DNA of 64,000 nucleotides from Alistipes senegalensis. GTDB lineage: Bacteria; Bacillota; Clostridia; Oscillospirales; Ruminococcaceae. Of this stretch, positions 23,727 through 32,238 are shown piece by piece; position 1 is the stretch's first letter, and each line of letters begins with the position of its first letter. The notes below the pieces were generated by a model, which made no database searches, was not told where the DNA came from, and worked only from the letters and a program-made list of their open reading frames with translations. Both the position numbers and the translations under genes were made by a program. The stretch spans positions 1-64,000 of the forward strand of contig JAMPEF010000003.1 of NCBI GenBank assembly GCA_023665275.1, written 5' to 3'.

Positions 23727-25764
23727 ACACAAACATATACATAATCACCGTGCATTAATCGGATTCGACAAGCACGGAATACCAACAGTTATTGCAGAAT
23801 CCGACCACAACGATTCCGATGACCCGAATGCTTTTATTCGTGACTACATGAATGCAGTTGCAGAGTATAAAAAAACTTTTCCGTCCAAACAGGACGTTAT
23901 TGACCAGACCCCTGACCCTGCTGTCCGTGAAATGCTTCTGAGAATGGAACAGCTGGGTATTGATACGGCTTTTGACCGTTTCGATAGTCAGAAACCACAA
24001 TGTAATTTCGGACTTGCCGGAATATGCTGTAAAATATGTAATATGGGTCCTTGCCGTATCACCTCAAAAAGTCCGAAAGGCGTTTGTGGTGCTGACGCTG
24101 ATTTAGTAGTTGCAAGAAACCTGCTCCGTTCAGCTGCTGCCGGTACGGCACAGCATGGTATGCACGCCCGTGAGGTGATACTTGCGTTGAAATGGGCGGC
24201 TACCGGAAAACTTGATGTTCCGATTATGGGCGAACAGAAAATTATAAGCACCGCTGAATCTTTCGGAATTTCCACGAAAAACAGGACTGTAAAAGAAATT
24301 GCGTCGGATTTGGCGGACGTTTTACTTGAAGATTTATCAAGAACTGTCCCTGATAACTATCAGACCATAAAAGCCTGTGCGCCTCCTGAACGTCAGCAAG
24401 TATGGAAAGAACTTGATATACTGCCAATTAGTGCGTATCATGAAGTATTTGAGGCATACCATAAATCAGGTTGTGCGATTGATGGCGATTGGAAAAGCAT
24501 TATTCAACAGTTTCTGAGATGCGGACTTGCGTTCACATTTTCGGGTGTTGCCGGAGCATCTATTGCGACAGACTGTCTTTTTGGTGTCGGCGACCGTGTA
24601 ACTTCAAAAGTAAATATCGGTGCATTAAAAAAAGGCTATGTAAATATTGCAGTTCACGGACATCTTCCGCTTTTAGTCAGTCAGATTGTGAAAGTAGGAC
24701 AGGAAGAAAAATTCATTGAACTTGCAAAATCGAAAGGTGCAAAGGGTATCCGTTTTTATGGTATATGTTGTTCGGGACTTGCGGCAATGTATCGTTATGG
24801 CGGAGTAATTCCGCTTTCAAATGCAGTTTCAGCGGAACTTGTTCTGGGTACGGGTGCATTGGATTTATGGGTTGCAGATGTTCAGGACGTTTTCCCGTCA
24901 ATTATGGAAGTGGCAAAATGTTTCCAGACTGTTGTTGTCACAACAAGTGAGTCCGCAAGATTACCAGGTGCTGAACGCTATGAATATGACCATCACCACT
25001 CAAATATAGAACAGACAAGGGAACTTGCCGAAAAAATCGTACTCAGGGCGATTGAAAGTTTTGAGGCAAGAAAGGGTATTCCCGTATATATTCCGCCATA
25101 TGAAGTAGAGGCGGAAGTAGGTTTTTCCGTTGAATATGTTCATAAACGTTTCGGCAGTATGCAACCGCTTGCCGACGCTCTGAAAAGCGGAAAAATTCTT
25201 GGTATCGTAAATATGGTAGGCTGTAATAATCCGAAAGTTCTTTATGAAAAGGCAATTGTTGATGTTGCAGACGTATTGTTAAAAAATAATGTACTGATAT
25301 TGTCAAACGGCTGTGCATCATTTCCGCTTATGAAACTTGGATATTGTAATACATCTGCACTTGATAAAACAGGGGAAAGCCTCAGGGAATTTTTATCTCC
25401 CGATTTACCACCAGTATGGCACGTCGGGGAGTGTATTGATAATGCACGTTCTTCCGGAATTTTTGCGGGTATCGCCAATGCACTTGGAAAAAATATCCAT
25501 CAAATGCCGTTTGCTTTTTCTTCACCCGAATGGGGCAACGAAAAAGGAATTGATGCGGCTTTAGGTTTTCGGCTTATGGGAATTGATTCATACCATTGTG
25601 TTGAGGCACAGATTTACGGTTCAAAAAATGTAATTGAGTTTCTGAAAGAGGGCACAAAAGAGATTCTCGGTTCTGCAATGCACGTTGACACCGACCCCGT
25701 GGCACTTGCTGAAAAAATTGTCTCTGACATGAAAGAACAAAGAAAGGAACTCGGCTGGGAGTGA
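23716..25764 (+). CDS. cooS: Divergent Ni-CO dehydrogenase catalytic subunit homologue (CooS-like)
   Basis: A 682-residue CODH-family protein. The N-terminus is His-rich (HEHKHIHNH). Cysteines for the B and D clusters are present (C96, C104, C105, C108, C113, C124). For the C-cluster, H316, C352, C503, C533 and C573 align with the usual ligands, but the VDVQC motif reads ADVQD: Asp391 replaces the cysteine that bridges the unique iron. The usual GHNP motif is GHLP. So the metal site may differ and CO oxidation is not assured. No cooF, cooC or acetyl-CoA synthase gene is adjacent; instead two membrane proteins precede it and an ABC importer follows. Start ATG 23716 is preferred over GTG 23707. 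Confidence 0.88.
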   Translation: MAHEHKHIHNHRALIGFDKHGIPTVIAESDHNDSDDPNAFIRDYMNAVAEYKKTFPSKQDVIDQTPDPAVREMLLRMEQLGIDTAFDRFDSQKPQCNFGLAGICCKICNMGPCRITSKSPKGVCGADADLVVARNLLRSAAAGTAQHGMHAREVILALKWAATGKLDVPIMGEQKIISTAESFGISTKNRTVKEIASDLADVLLEDLSRTVPDNYQTIKACAPPERQQVWKELDILPISAYHEVFEAYHKSGCAIDGDWKSIIQQFLRCGLAFTFSGVAGASIATDCLFGVGDRVTSKVNIGALKKGYVNIAVHGHLPLLVSQIVKVGQEEKFIELAKSKGAKGIRFYGICCSGLAAMYRYGGVIPLSNAVSAELVLGTGALDLWVADVQDVFPSIMEVAKCFQTVVVTTSESARLPGAERYEYDHHHSNIEQTRELAEKIVLRAIESFEARKGIPVYIPPYEVEAEVGFSVEYVHKRFGSMQPLADALKSGKILGIVNMVGCNNPKVLYEKAIVDVADVLLKNNVLILSNGCASFPLMKLGYCNTSALDKTGESLREFLSPDLPPVWHVGECIDNARSSGIFAGIANALGKNIHQMPFAFSSPEWGNEKGIDAALGFRLMGIDSYHCVEAQIYGSKNVIEFLKEGTKEILGSAMHVDTDPVALAEKIVSDMKEQRKELGWE

Positions 25765-25769
25765 TTCTT

Positions 25770-26666
25770 GTGAATAAATTTAAAAAAATTATGGTATTTT
25801 CAACGTTGTTAGTTTTTTCTGCCCTTTCCGGTTGCGGAAATAAAAATAATAATGATAAAATAAAAATTGCATATCTGCCGATTACTCACGCACTTACTGT
25901 GTGCGAACTGGCTGAAGAATCTGATGATATAGAACTTGTCAAATACGGTTCTTGGACAGAATTAATGGACGCACTCAATACGGGCAGAGTTGATGGTGCA
26001 TCTGTCCTGATGGAACTTGCTATGAAATCAAAAGAACAGGGCGTGAATATCAGTGCGGTTGCTCTTGGTCATAGGGACGGAAATGTAATTATCACTTCAA
26101 ATGAAATTGAAAATATCACCGATTTAAAGGGCAAGACATTTGCTATTCCGCACAGACAGTCATCACATAATATTCTGCTGAATGAAGCACTCACCGGAGC
26201 AGGTATGACAATTGATGATATAACTATCACGGAACTTTCACCCACTGAAATGCCGTCAGCACTTGCCGGAGGTCAGATTGATGGTTACTGTGTGGCTGAA
26301 CCATTTGGAGCAAAAGCCGTTTCAATGGGAATAGGAAAAGTTCTTTACTCTTCGGAAGATTTGTGGAAAGATTCCGTCTGCTGTGGACTTGTCCTGACGG
26401 ATAAGTTTATGGAAAAAAATCCCGAAAAAGTGGAAAATCTGATTTACGCATATAAACAGGCAGGCACAAATCTTAATTTGGAAAAATCAAAGGAAACTGC
26501 AAAAAAATATCTTAATCAGGACGATGATGTACTTGATATTTCTTTACAGTGGATTTCTTATAATAATCTTGATATTACAAAAGAATCCTATGACGCTCTT
26601 GCGGAAAAGGCTATTGAATATAACTTGTCCGAAAATCCGCCGGCATATGAAGATTTTGTAAAGTAA
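25770..26666 (+). CDS. ABC transporter substrate-binding lipoprotein (NrtA/SsuA/TauA type)
   Basis: A 298-residue lipoprotein: signal peptide ending in the lipobox LSGC, then an NMT1-like periplasmic-binding fold (IAYLPITHALTVCELAEE, GRVDGASVLMELAM, LKGKTFAIPHRQSSHNILL, GGQIDGYCVAEPFG). The family binds small organic or inorganic anions such as nitrate, bicarbonate, sulfonates or pyrimidine precursors; the ligand here is not predictable. GTG at 25770 was chosen since GGGAG lies eight bases upstream and the basic signal-peptide start follows. It forms a complete importer with the next two genes, all downstream of the CODH-like gene. Confidence 0.9.
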   Translation: MNKFKKIMVFSTLLVFSALSGCGNKNNNDKIKIAYLPITHALTVCELAEESDDIELVKYGSWTELMDALNTGRVDGASVLMELAMKSKEQGVNISAVALGHRDGNVIITSNEIENITDLKGKTFAIPHRQSSHNILLNEALTGAGMTIDDITITELSPTEMPSALAGGQIDGYCVAEPFGAKAVSMGIGKVLYSSEDLWKDSVCCGLVLTDKFMEKNPEKVENLIYAYKQAGTNLNLEKSKETAKKYLNQDDDVLDISLQWISYNNLDITKESYDALAEKAIEYNLSENPPAYEDFVK

Positions 26667-26681
26667 ATTGCAGGTGATTTT

Positions 26682-27440
26682 ATGAAAAAGTTACTTTCTG
26701 TTAAAAATATATTGATTTCTTTTGCTGTACTGATATTGATATGGCAGTTGATTTATACAATCGGCGAATTTAATAAAGCATTGTTTCCGTCGCCGTACCA
26801 TGCAGTTTCAGCACTGAAAGAATTATTTACAGAAAAATCCGTTTTAACTGATATAGGTGCAAGTATGGCAAGATTTGCCGTAGGATATATAAGTTCCGTG
26901 ATATTTGCCGTATTTCTGGGACTTATTCTCGGCAGACTGAAAAATATCTTTCAGTATATAAATCCTGTTATACAGCTTTTGCGTCCGATTTCGCCGATGG
27001 CTTGGCTACCGTTTATTGTGTTGTGGTTTGGAATTGGCGATATTCCGGCTGTAGTAATAATTTTCATTGCGGCATTTTTTCCGGTTCTGCTGTCGACTGT
27101 TTCAGCAGTCGGAAAAATTGACCCTATTTATACGAAAGTTTCAAAAAGTTTCGGAATAAAACAGCCACAGTTAATGTGGAAAATTATTTTACCGGCATCT
27201 TTTCCACAGATTGCAAACAGTATACATCTTGCACTTGGTACAGCGTGGGTATTTCTTGTAGCTGGCGAAATGGTCGGCGCACAGTCGGGGCTTGGCTATC
27301 TGATTATCGATTCAAGAAATAATCTCCGTGCTGATACGCTTATGGCAGTAATTATAATAATAGGTCTGATTGGACTTCTGCTTGATACGGCACTGGGACT
27401 GCTTGAAAAACAAATCCTGAAAACATGGGGTGAAAATTAA
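26682..27440 (+). CDS. ABC transporter permease (SsuC/TauC type)
   Basis: A 252-residue inner-membrane permease with about six helices and the binding-protein-dependent transport signature (SFGIKQPQLMWKIILPASFPQI, the EAA loop that contacts the ATPase). LWFGIGDIPAVVIIF is characteristic of the nitrate/sulfonate/taurine permease family. It starts 15 bases after the binding protein with AGGTGAT as ribosome site. Confidence 0.93.
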   Translation: MKKLLSVKNILISFAVLILIWQLIYTIGEFNKALFPSPYHAVSALKELFTEKSVLTDIGASMARFAVGYISSVIFAVFLGLILGRLKNIFQYINPVIQLLRPISPMAWLPFIVLWFGIGDIPAVVIIFIAAFFPVLLSTVSAVGKIDPIYTKVSKSFGIKQPQLMWKIILPASFPQIANSIHLALGTAWVFLVAGEMVGAQSGLGYLIIDSRNNLRADTLMAVIIIIGLIGLLLDTALGLLEKQILKTWGEN

Positions 27441-27441
27441 T

Positions 27442-28212
27442 ATGTATATTGAAATTCAGAACGCTGGCAAGAAATTTATTCAGAACGGCACGGAATTTAC
27501 TGCATTGGAAAACGTTTCACTTTCCATTGAAAAAGGTGAATTTATCTGTCTGCTTGGTCCGTCCGGCTGTGGAAAAAGTACCTTGCTGAATGCAATTGCA
27601 GGTTTTGAACCCGTCACGGAGGGCAGTATTAAAATTGATGGAAAAGAAGTAAAAGAGCCATCAGTAAAAAATGTCACGATTTTTCAGAATTACGGACTTT
27701 TACCATGGAGAAATGTTCTGAAAAATGTTGAATTAGGTCTTGAGTCAAAAAAAATTCCGAAAGATGAACGTAAAAAAATTGCTGAAAAATACATTGATTT
27801 AGTCGGATTGTCAGATTTCATAAACTCCCACCCCCGACAGCTTTCCGGCGGTATGCAACAACGTGTTGCAATTGCAAGGGCATTAGCCGTTGACCCTGAT
27901 ATTATTTTCATGGACGAACCATTTGGGGCATTGGACGCTATAACAAGAATTAAACTTCAGGACGATATACGGGCGATTTCAAGAGATGAGAAAAAAACAA
28001 TTATTTTTGTCACTCACGACATTGAAGAAGCGGTTTATCTTGCGGACAGAATTGTTGTCATGACACCAAATCCGGGCAAGGTAAAAAGTGTTGTTAGTGT
28101 GCCGATACATGGCTACAGAGACCGTACAAGTGGTGATTTTCTGCACGTCAGAAATAAAATTTTCGAAATATTTAAAATGAAATATGAACCCGATATTGAG
28201 TACATAATATAA
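27442..28212 (+). CDS. ABC transporter ATP-binding protein (SsuB/TauB type)
   Basis: A 256-residue ATPase with Walker A (GPSGCGKST), Q-loop (IFQNYGLLPWRN), signature (LSGGMQQRVAIARAL), Walker B (IIFMDEPFGALD) and the switch His (VTHDIEEA). ATG 27442 is one base past the permease stop and follows GGGGTGA. It powers the importer and ends the CODH-like operon. Confidence 0.94.
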   Translation: MYIEIQNAGKKFIQNGTEFTALENVSLSIEKGEFICLLGPSGCGKSTLLNAIAGFEPVTEGSIKIDGKEVKEPSVKNVTIFQNYGLLPWRNVLKNVELGLESKKIPKDERKKIAEKYIDLVGLSDFINSHPRQLSGGMQQRVAIARALAVDPDIIFMDEPFGALDAITRIKLQDDIRAISRDEKKTIIFVTHDIEEAVYLADRIVVMTPNPGKVKSVVSVPIHGYRDRTSGDFLHVRNKIFEIFKMKYEPDIEYII

Positions 28213-28227
28213 TAATTCAGTCATAAT

Positions 28228-28266
28228 TAAATCAGTTTCCTGATTATTTGTCAGGAAACTGATTTT
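28228..28266 (+). terminator. Terminator of the CODH-like/ABC operon
   Basis: AAATCAGTTTCCTGA / TCAGGAAACTGATTT with a TTATTTG loop and T-rich tail. Confidence 0.85.
28233..28261 (-). repeat. 29-base palindromic repeat, copy 2 (inverted)
   Basis: Reverse complement of 13329-13357, identical at all 29 positions including the loop. Confidence 0.85.
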
Positions 28267-28322
28267 TCTTTATGCTAAATAAAAAAGTTTCATATGCAAT
28301 CATATGAAACTTTCAACTATGG

Positions 28323-28395
28323 CAGGGGCAGAAGGACTTGAACCCTCGGCACGTGGTTTTGGAGACCACTGCTCTACCAACTGAGCTATACCCCT
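28323..28395 (-). tRNA. tRNA-Trp(CCA)
   Basis: Minus-strand cloverleaf: AGGGGTA acceptor arm with TGCCCCT, D arm GCTC/GAGC, anticodon loop CTCCAAA giving CCA, T arm GAGGG-TTCAAGT-CCTTC. Discriminator G; CCA tail not encoded. Confidence 0.95.
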
Positions 28396-28558
28396 ATTTG
28401 ATTTATTTAATTGTCATGTCCCTTACAACGTATATTATTATATCACGCTTTTCCGGATTTGTCAAGGGATTTTATAAAATTTTATCTTTTAATTATATTT
28501 TTGTGATAAACGCTGTATTTTCTGTAAAAAATGCGTCATAATTTGTAAATTAATGCTA

Positions 28559-28587
28559 TTGACAGGCAGTACAAAAACGTGTATAAT
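28559..28587 (+). promoter_or_regulatory. Promoter of the GntR-ABC operon
   Basis: TTGACA at 28559-28564, 17 bases, TATAAT at 28582-28587; a perfect consensus overlapped downstream by the operator. Confidence 0.85.
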
Positions 28588-28607
28588 GTATATATAGTAT
28601 ATATACA
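28587..28607 (+). promoter_or_regulatory. GntR-type operator palindrome
   Basis: TGTATATATA-G-TATATATACA, a perfect 21-base inverted repeat starting in the -10 box. Position fits autorepression by the YtrA-like regulator encoded 15 bases downstream. Confidence 0.7.
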
Positions 28608-28621
28608 ATTTGAGGTGAAAT

Positions 28622-29005
28622 ATGAATATTATTATTTCCAACTCAGCAGGTGAGCCTATTTATGAACAGATTTCCCGACAAATTAAGTCTCAGATTATGG
28701 ACGGAACACTTAAGGAGGGTGAGGCTTTACCGTCCATGCGCTCGCTTGCCCTCGCACTGCATATCAGCGTCATCACTACAAAACGTGCCTATGAAGAACT
28801 CGAAAGAGACGGCTTTATTGAGTCGTACACCGGAAAGGGTAGTTTTGTAAAGGTACAGAATAAGGAGTTTCTGCTTGAGGAGTGCCGACGGCAGACAGAA
28901 GAACTTCTCACACAGGCTTGCGAAAAAGCTAAACGGGGTGGTGTTTCGCTTGAGGAAATGAAAGAAATTCTTGATATAATTTACGGAGGAAATGAATATG
29001 ACTGA
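28622..29005 (+). CDS. GntR family regulator, YtrA subfamily
   Basis: A 127-residue repressor: winged helix N-terminus (EPIYEQISRQIKSQIMDG, LPSMRSLALALHISVITTKRAYEELERDGFI) and the short C-terminal helical tail of the YtrA subfamily, which has no large ligand domain. Family members repress ABC transporter operons that respond to cell-wall antibiotics. The ABC-2 exporter genes follow with overlaps. A perfect palindrome in the promoter is the likely binding site. Confidence 0.92.
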   Translation: MNIIISNSAGEPIYEQISRQIKSQIMDGTLKEGEALPSMRSLALALHISVITTKRAYEELERDGFIESYTGKGSFVKVQNKEFLLEECRRQTEELLTQACEKAKRGGVSLEEMKEILDIIYGGNEYD

Positions 29006-29876
29006 TTACAAAAATGCCATAGAAATAAATAATCTGACCAAAAAATATGACGGCTTCACGCTGGATAACATCAGCTTTAGTGTGCCAAAAGGCTCTATTA
29101 TGGGCTTTATCGGACAGAATGGTGCTGGTAAAACCACTACAATAAAAGCACTCCTGAATATTATAAGTAGGGACAGTGGCAATATTAAAATTTTCGGCAT
29201 GGATAACATCAGAAACGAACTCGAAATTAAGGAAAATTTGGCTGTTGTTTTCGATGAACTACCCATACATGACGCACTTAATATTAAAAATATAAACATA
29301 ATCATGAAAGATATTTTTAAAAAATGGAACGAAACAGTATTTTTTAATTACGTGGAGCGTTTCGGTCTGCCTGTAAAAAAGAAAATCGGTCAGTTTTCAA
29401 AGGGTATGAAAATGAAACTCCAGATAGCTATAGCACTTTCCCATGACGCTAAACTACTTGTAATGGATGAGGCGACAACCGGTCTTGACCCTGTTGTAAG
29501 AAATGAAATTCTTGATATGTTTCTTGAATATCTTCAGGACGAAAACAACAGCATTTTAATGTCTTCGCATATCACGACAGACCTTGAAAAAATCGCCGAC
29601 AGCGTGACTTTTATCGACAAGGGAAAAATACTTCTTACCGGCTATAAGGACGATATTTTAGAAAGTCACGGGCTTATCAAATGTACGGAAAATGAATACA
29701 GAAATATTGATAAATCGGACTTTATCAGTGCAAGAATAAATGATTTTGGTGTTTCTGTAATGGTTGACGACTTTCAAACAGCACAGCAGAAATATTCCGG
29801 ATATATCGCCGAAAAAACCACTCTTGAGGAAATAATGCTTTACTATGTAAACCGTCAGAAAGGGGAGTGGTCATAA
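28998..29876 (+). CDS. ABC transporter ATP-binding protein (ABC-2 type exporter)
   Basis: A 292-residue ATPase: Walker A (GQNGAGKTT), signature FSKGMKMKL (degenerate LSGGQ, common in this family), Walker B (LLVMDEATTGLDP) and switch His (SSHITTDLEK). A C-terminal extension follows from about residue 215. Start ATG 28998 was chosen because GGAGGA sits seven bases upstream; an ATG at 28992 is too close to it. Overlaps the regulator stop by eight bases. Works with the two downstream permeases. Confidence 0.93.
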   Translation: MTDYKNAIEINNLTKKYDGFTLDNISFSVPKGSIMGFIGQNGAGKTTTIKALLNIISRDSGNIKIFGMDNIRNELEIKENLAVVFDELPIHDALNIKNINIIMKDIFKKWNETVFFNYVERFGLPVKKKIGQFSKGMKMKLQIAIALSHDAKLLVMDEATTGLDPVVRNEILDMFLEYLQDENNSILMSSHITTDLEKIADSVTFIDKGKILLTGYKDDILESHGLIKCTENEYRNIDKSDFISARINDFGVSVMVDDFQTAQQKYSGYIAEKTTLEEIMLYYVNRQKGEWS

Positions 29877-30658
29877 TGCGTAAGGGCATAATCTACCGTG
29901 AACTTTATCTAAACCGGAAACGCTATATAATTGGCTTTGCGATGTATATTGCAATGCTTTTTATAGGAATACTAGTAAGGCTGAGTATGAATTTCGGAAA
30001 TCTTGCACACGCTGACGGTGAAGTTTTCACGGGTATGGACGTTGTCACGTATTATATGTTTACTCTTGCAACTCCCATGATACTTATAATATCTTTTGCG
30101 GAAACTCCGGAAATAATCTTTTCAGACTATAAAACAAACTGGACAAGATTTTCCTACACGTTTCCGATAAGTTCGAAAGAAATGGCACTTTACAAAACCG
30201 GTATATCTTTCACGGGATATTTAATATCTGTAATAATAAGTATAGTAAATTTCTGTATATTTTGTCCGCTATGTGACAGAAAATTTGATATATTTAATTT
30301 CAAGATAATGATAATTCTTATGTTTTGTTTTTGTATTGCAACCACAACAGAACAGATTTTAACATATAAATTCAAAAATGTCACACTTACACAGACGGTC
30401 ACAAGCCTTATATTTACAGTTATATTTGTTGCTGTCGGTGGCGGAATGACTGTATATATCAGTAAAGCAATGGATAAATATTCCGCACAGATTCAAAACG
30501 GTGATATGTCGGGAATGGATATTTTTCTTGAGGATTTAACGGATAAACTCCGGAATTTTATGGACGTGTTTATAATATTTGTTCCGTTTCTGATAGTCGG
30601 AATTTTTGTACTTGAATATTTTCTAACTAAAAAAATTCTGAGCAGGAGGGAAAAATAA
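29876..30658 (+). CDS. ABC-2 type exporter membrane subunit
   Basis: A 260-residue protein with about six transmembrane helices and an MRKGIIYRELYLNRK start typical of ABC-2 permeases of bacitracin/YtrC type. The ATG shares its A with the stop of the ATPase gene (TAATG). Long extracellular loop around residues 180-235. Transported compound unknown; antimicrobial peptide or cell-wall drug efflux is plausible. Confidence 0.8.
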   Translation: MRKGIIYRELYLNRKRYIIGFAMYIAMLFIGILVRLSMNFGNLAHADGEVFTGMDVVTYYMFTLATPMILIISFAETPEIIFSDYKTNWTRFSYTFPISSKEMALYKTGISFTGYLISVIISIVNFCIFCPLCDRKFDIFNFKIMIILMFCFCIATTTEQILTYKFKNVTLTQTVTSLIFTVIFVAVGGGMTVYISKAMDKYSAQIQNGDMSGMDIFLEDLTDKLRNFMDVFIIFVPFLIVGIFVLEYFLTKKILSRREK

Positions 30659-31374
30659 TGGGCGGACTTATTTATAAAGATTTCCTAACCAATAAAAAAA
30701 GCATTTTTATTATGCTTGGAGCGATTTTTTATAGCGGAATAATGCTTTTTCTGCCAAATTTAATGAAAAATGAAGATAATATGGAAATGTTCACATCATT
30801 GTATGAACTGCCTATGCTTATGCTTGTTTTCTTTATAAACGGAGCTTTTCAGGGAAATATGCTGAAACACGACGAAAGCAAACGGTGGGCATATTTCATA
30901 ACGTCAACACCCATGCTGAAAAAACACATTGAAGCTAAATATTGGTTTATACTTATTATTTCATTCGGAACATTATTTATAGCGTCAATATTTGACGCTA
31001 TCAACTGTATAGTAATGGGTTCAGATACATTGCAGATGATAATAATTATATTATTCTGTATTCAGGTAATAATGCGTTCCGTAGAGCTACCGTTTCTTGT
31101 GCGGTTTGGCTCTGATATGGGAGGATATTATAAAGCCGGTGTTTTGGTACTTATATGTATTATTGCGTTAATATATTTTCTTTTCGGTGATTTGTCGCAT
31201 TTTGGCTCTATGGACTCTTTTTATGAATGGTTTTTCAAGGCAATTTCCGGCGAAAACATGGCTTTAATGGTTATCATGGCTGTACTGCCGTTTATAGCAT
31301 TCGGAATGTACTATCTTTCATACAGAATTTCATGTAAACTTTATCTGAAAGGAGCTGAAAACTTTGAAAAATAA
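30658..31374 (+). CDS. ABC-2 type exporter membrane subunit (second)
   Basis: A 238-residue protein with about six transmembrane helices, starting MGGLIYKDFLTNKKS, the same N-terminal pattern as its neighbour. The two permeases may form a heterodimer. TAATG overlap with the previous gene; ribosome site GGAGGG. Confidence 0.8.
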   Translation: MGGLIYKDFLTNKKSIFIMLGAIFYSGIMLFLPNLMKNEDNMEMFTSLYELPMLMLVFFINGAFQGNMLKHDESKRWAYFITSTPMLKKHIEAKYWFILIISFGTLFIASIFDAINCIVMGSDTLQMIIIILFCIQVIMRSVELPFLVRFGSDMGGYYKAGVLVLICIIALIYFLFGDLSHFGSMDSFYEWFFKAISGENMALMVIMAVLPFIAFGMYYLSYRISCKLYLKGAENFEK

Positions 31375-32218
31375 AAAAATCATAGATATATTGAGAATTA
31401 TAATATTTACGTTTTCGGCGTATTTTATTTCATGGCTTTTTCTGAAAATAAATCCGGACGCTTTTTTCAGAAACACTTTATTTATCATGTTCACGCCGAC
31501 CATGGCACATATTATCACAAGACTTGTCACCCGTGAAAAAGTCACCATAAAAGAACTCCTGCTCCCTGCCAACCTGAGAGGAAATATAAAATATTACGTC
31601 ATGGCGGTAGTGATTCCATATGTAATATATATAATTTCGGTTATTGTTATGATAATTTTATGGGTCAGGGACTACAATATAAAAGAATGTCGTATATATA
31701 CAAATACAGGAGAATTTATTATATCAAACCTTATTACTATAGGAAGTTCATTTGTTGTATTTTATATATGTTTCGGTGAGGAGTTCGGCTGGAGAGCATA
31801 CCTCACACCTAAACTTGAAAGTCTTATGTCCGAACCGCTTGCCCTTATAGTAAGTGGCGTGATATGGGCAATGTGGCACGGAGTTTTAATAAAAGATTTC
31901 GGACTGAATTTCGGCAAGGACTATAAATTTTTCCCATACGCCGGCTACATAGCCATGTGCATACTGTGTATATTTATGGGAGCGTTCCTAACATGGATAA
32001 CCAAAAAAACGGGGTCAATTTATCCGGCATCTATAGCACATACGGTCATTGACATTATAAGTATTCATGCGTATCTTATTCCGGAAAAGGACTTATCAAG
32101 GCTTGACGGTACAGGACAGGAAAATTTTAACGTAAGCTGTATGATGTTATCCGGAACGGCAATAATCGGTATGGTATTTTTCGTTATGCTTTCCAGAAAA
32201 AACAAAAAGACTGATTGA
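31364..32218 (+). CDS. CPBP family intramembrane metalloprotease
   Basis: A 284-residue membrane protein with about eight helices and the Abi/CPBP motifs: EEFGWRAYL (motif 1, glutamates and arginine), WAMWHG (motif 2 His) and SIAHTVID (motif 3 His). These proteases are linked to bacteriocin self-immunity and peptide maturation. The TTG start at 31364 follows AAAGGAG and overlaps the permease gene by 11 bases, making it the last gene of the GntR-regulated operon, consistent with an immunity or envelope-stress role. Confidence 0.88.
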   Translation: MKNKKIIDILRIIIFTFSAYFISWLFLKINPDAFFRNTLFIMFTPTMAHIITRLVTREKVTIKELLLPANLRGNIKYYVMAVVIPYVIYIISVIVMIILWVRDYNIKECRIYTNTGEFIISNLITIGSSFVVFYICFGEEFGWRAYLTPKLESLMSEPLALIVSGVIWAMWHGVLIKDFGLNFGKDYKFFPYAGYIAMCILCIFMGAFLTWITKKTGSIYPASIAHTVIDIISIHAYLIPEKDLSRLDGTGQENFNVSCMMLSGTAIIGMVFFVMLSRKNKKTD

Positions 32219-32234
32219 TAAAATCAGTCTTTTT
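32204..32234. terminator. Bidirectional terminator
   Basis: AAAAAGACTGATT / AATCAGTCTTTTT around a short loop; serves the CPBP gene and the convergent gene ending at 32239. Confidence 0.85.
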
Positions 32235-32238
32235 GCTT

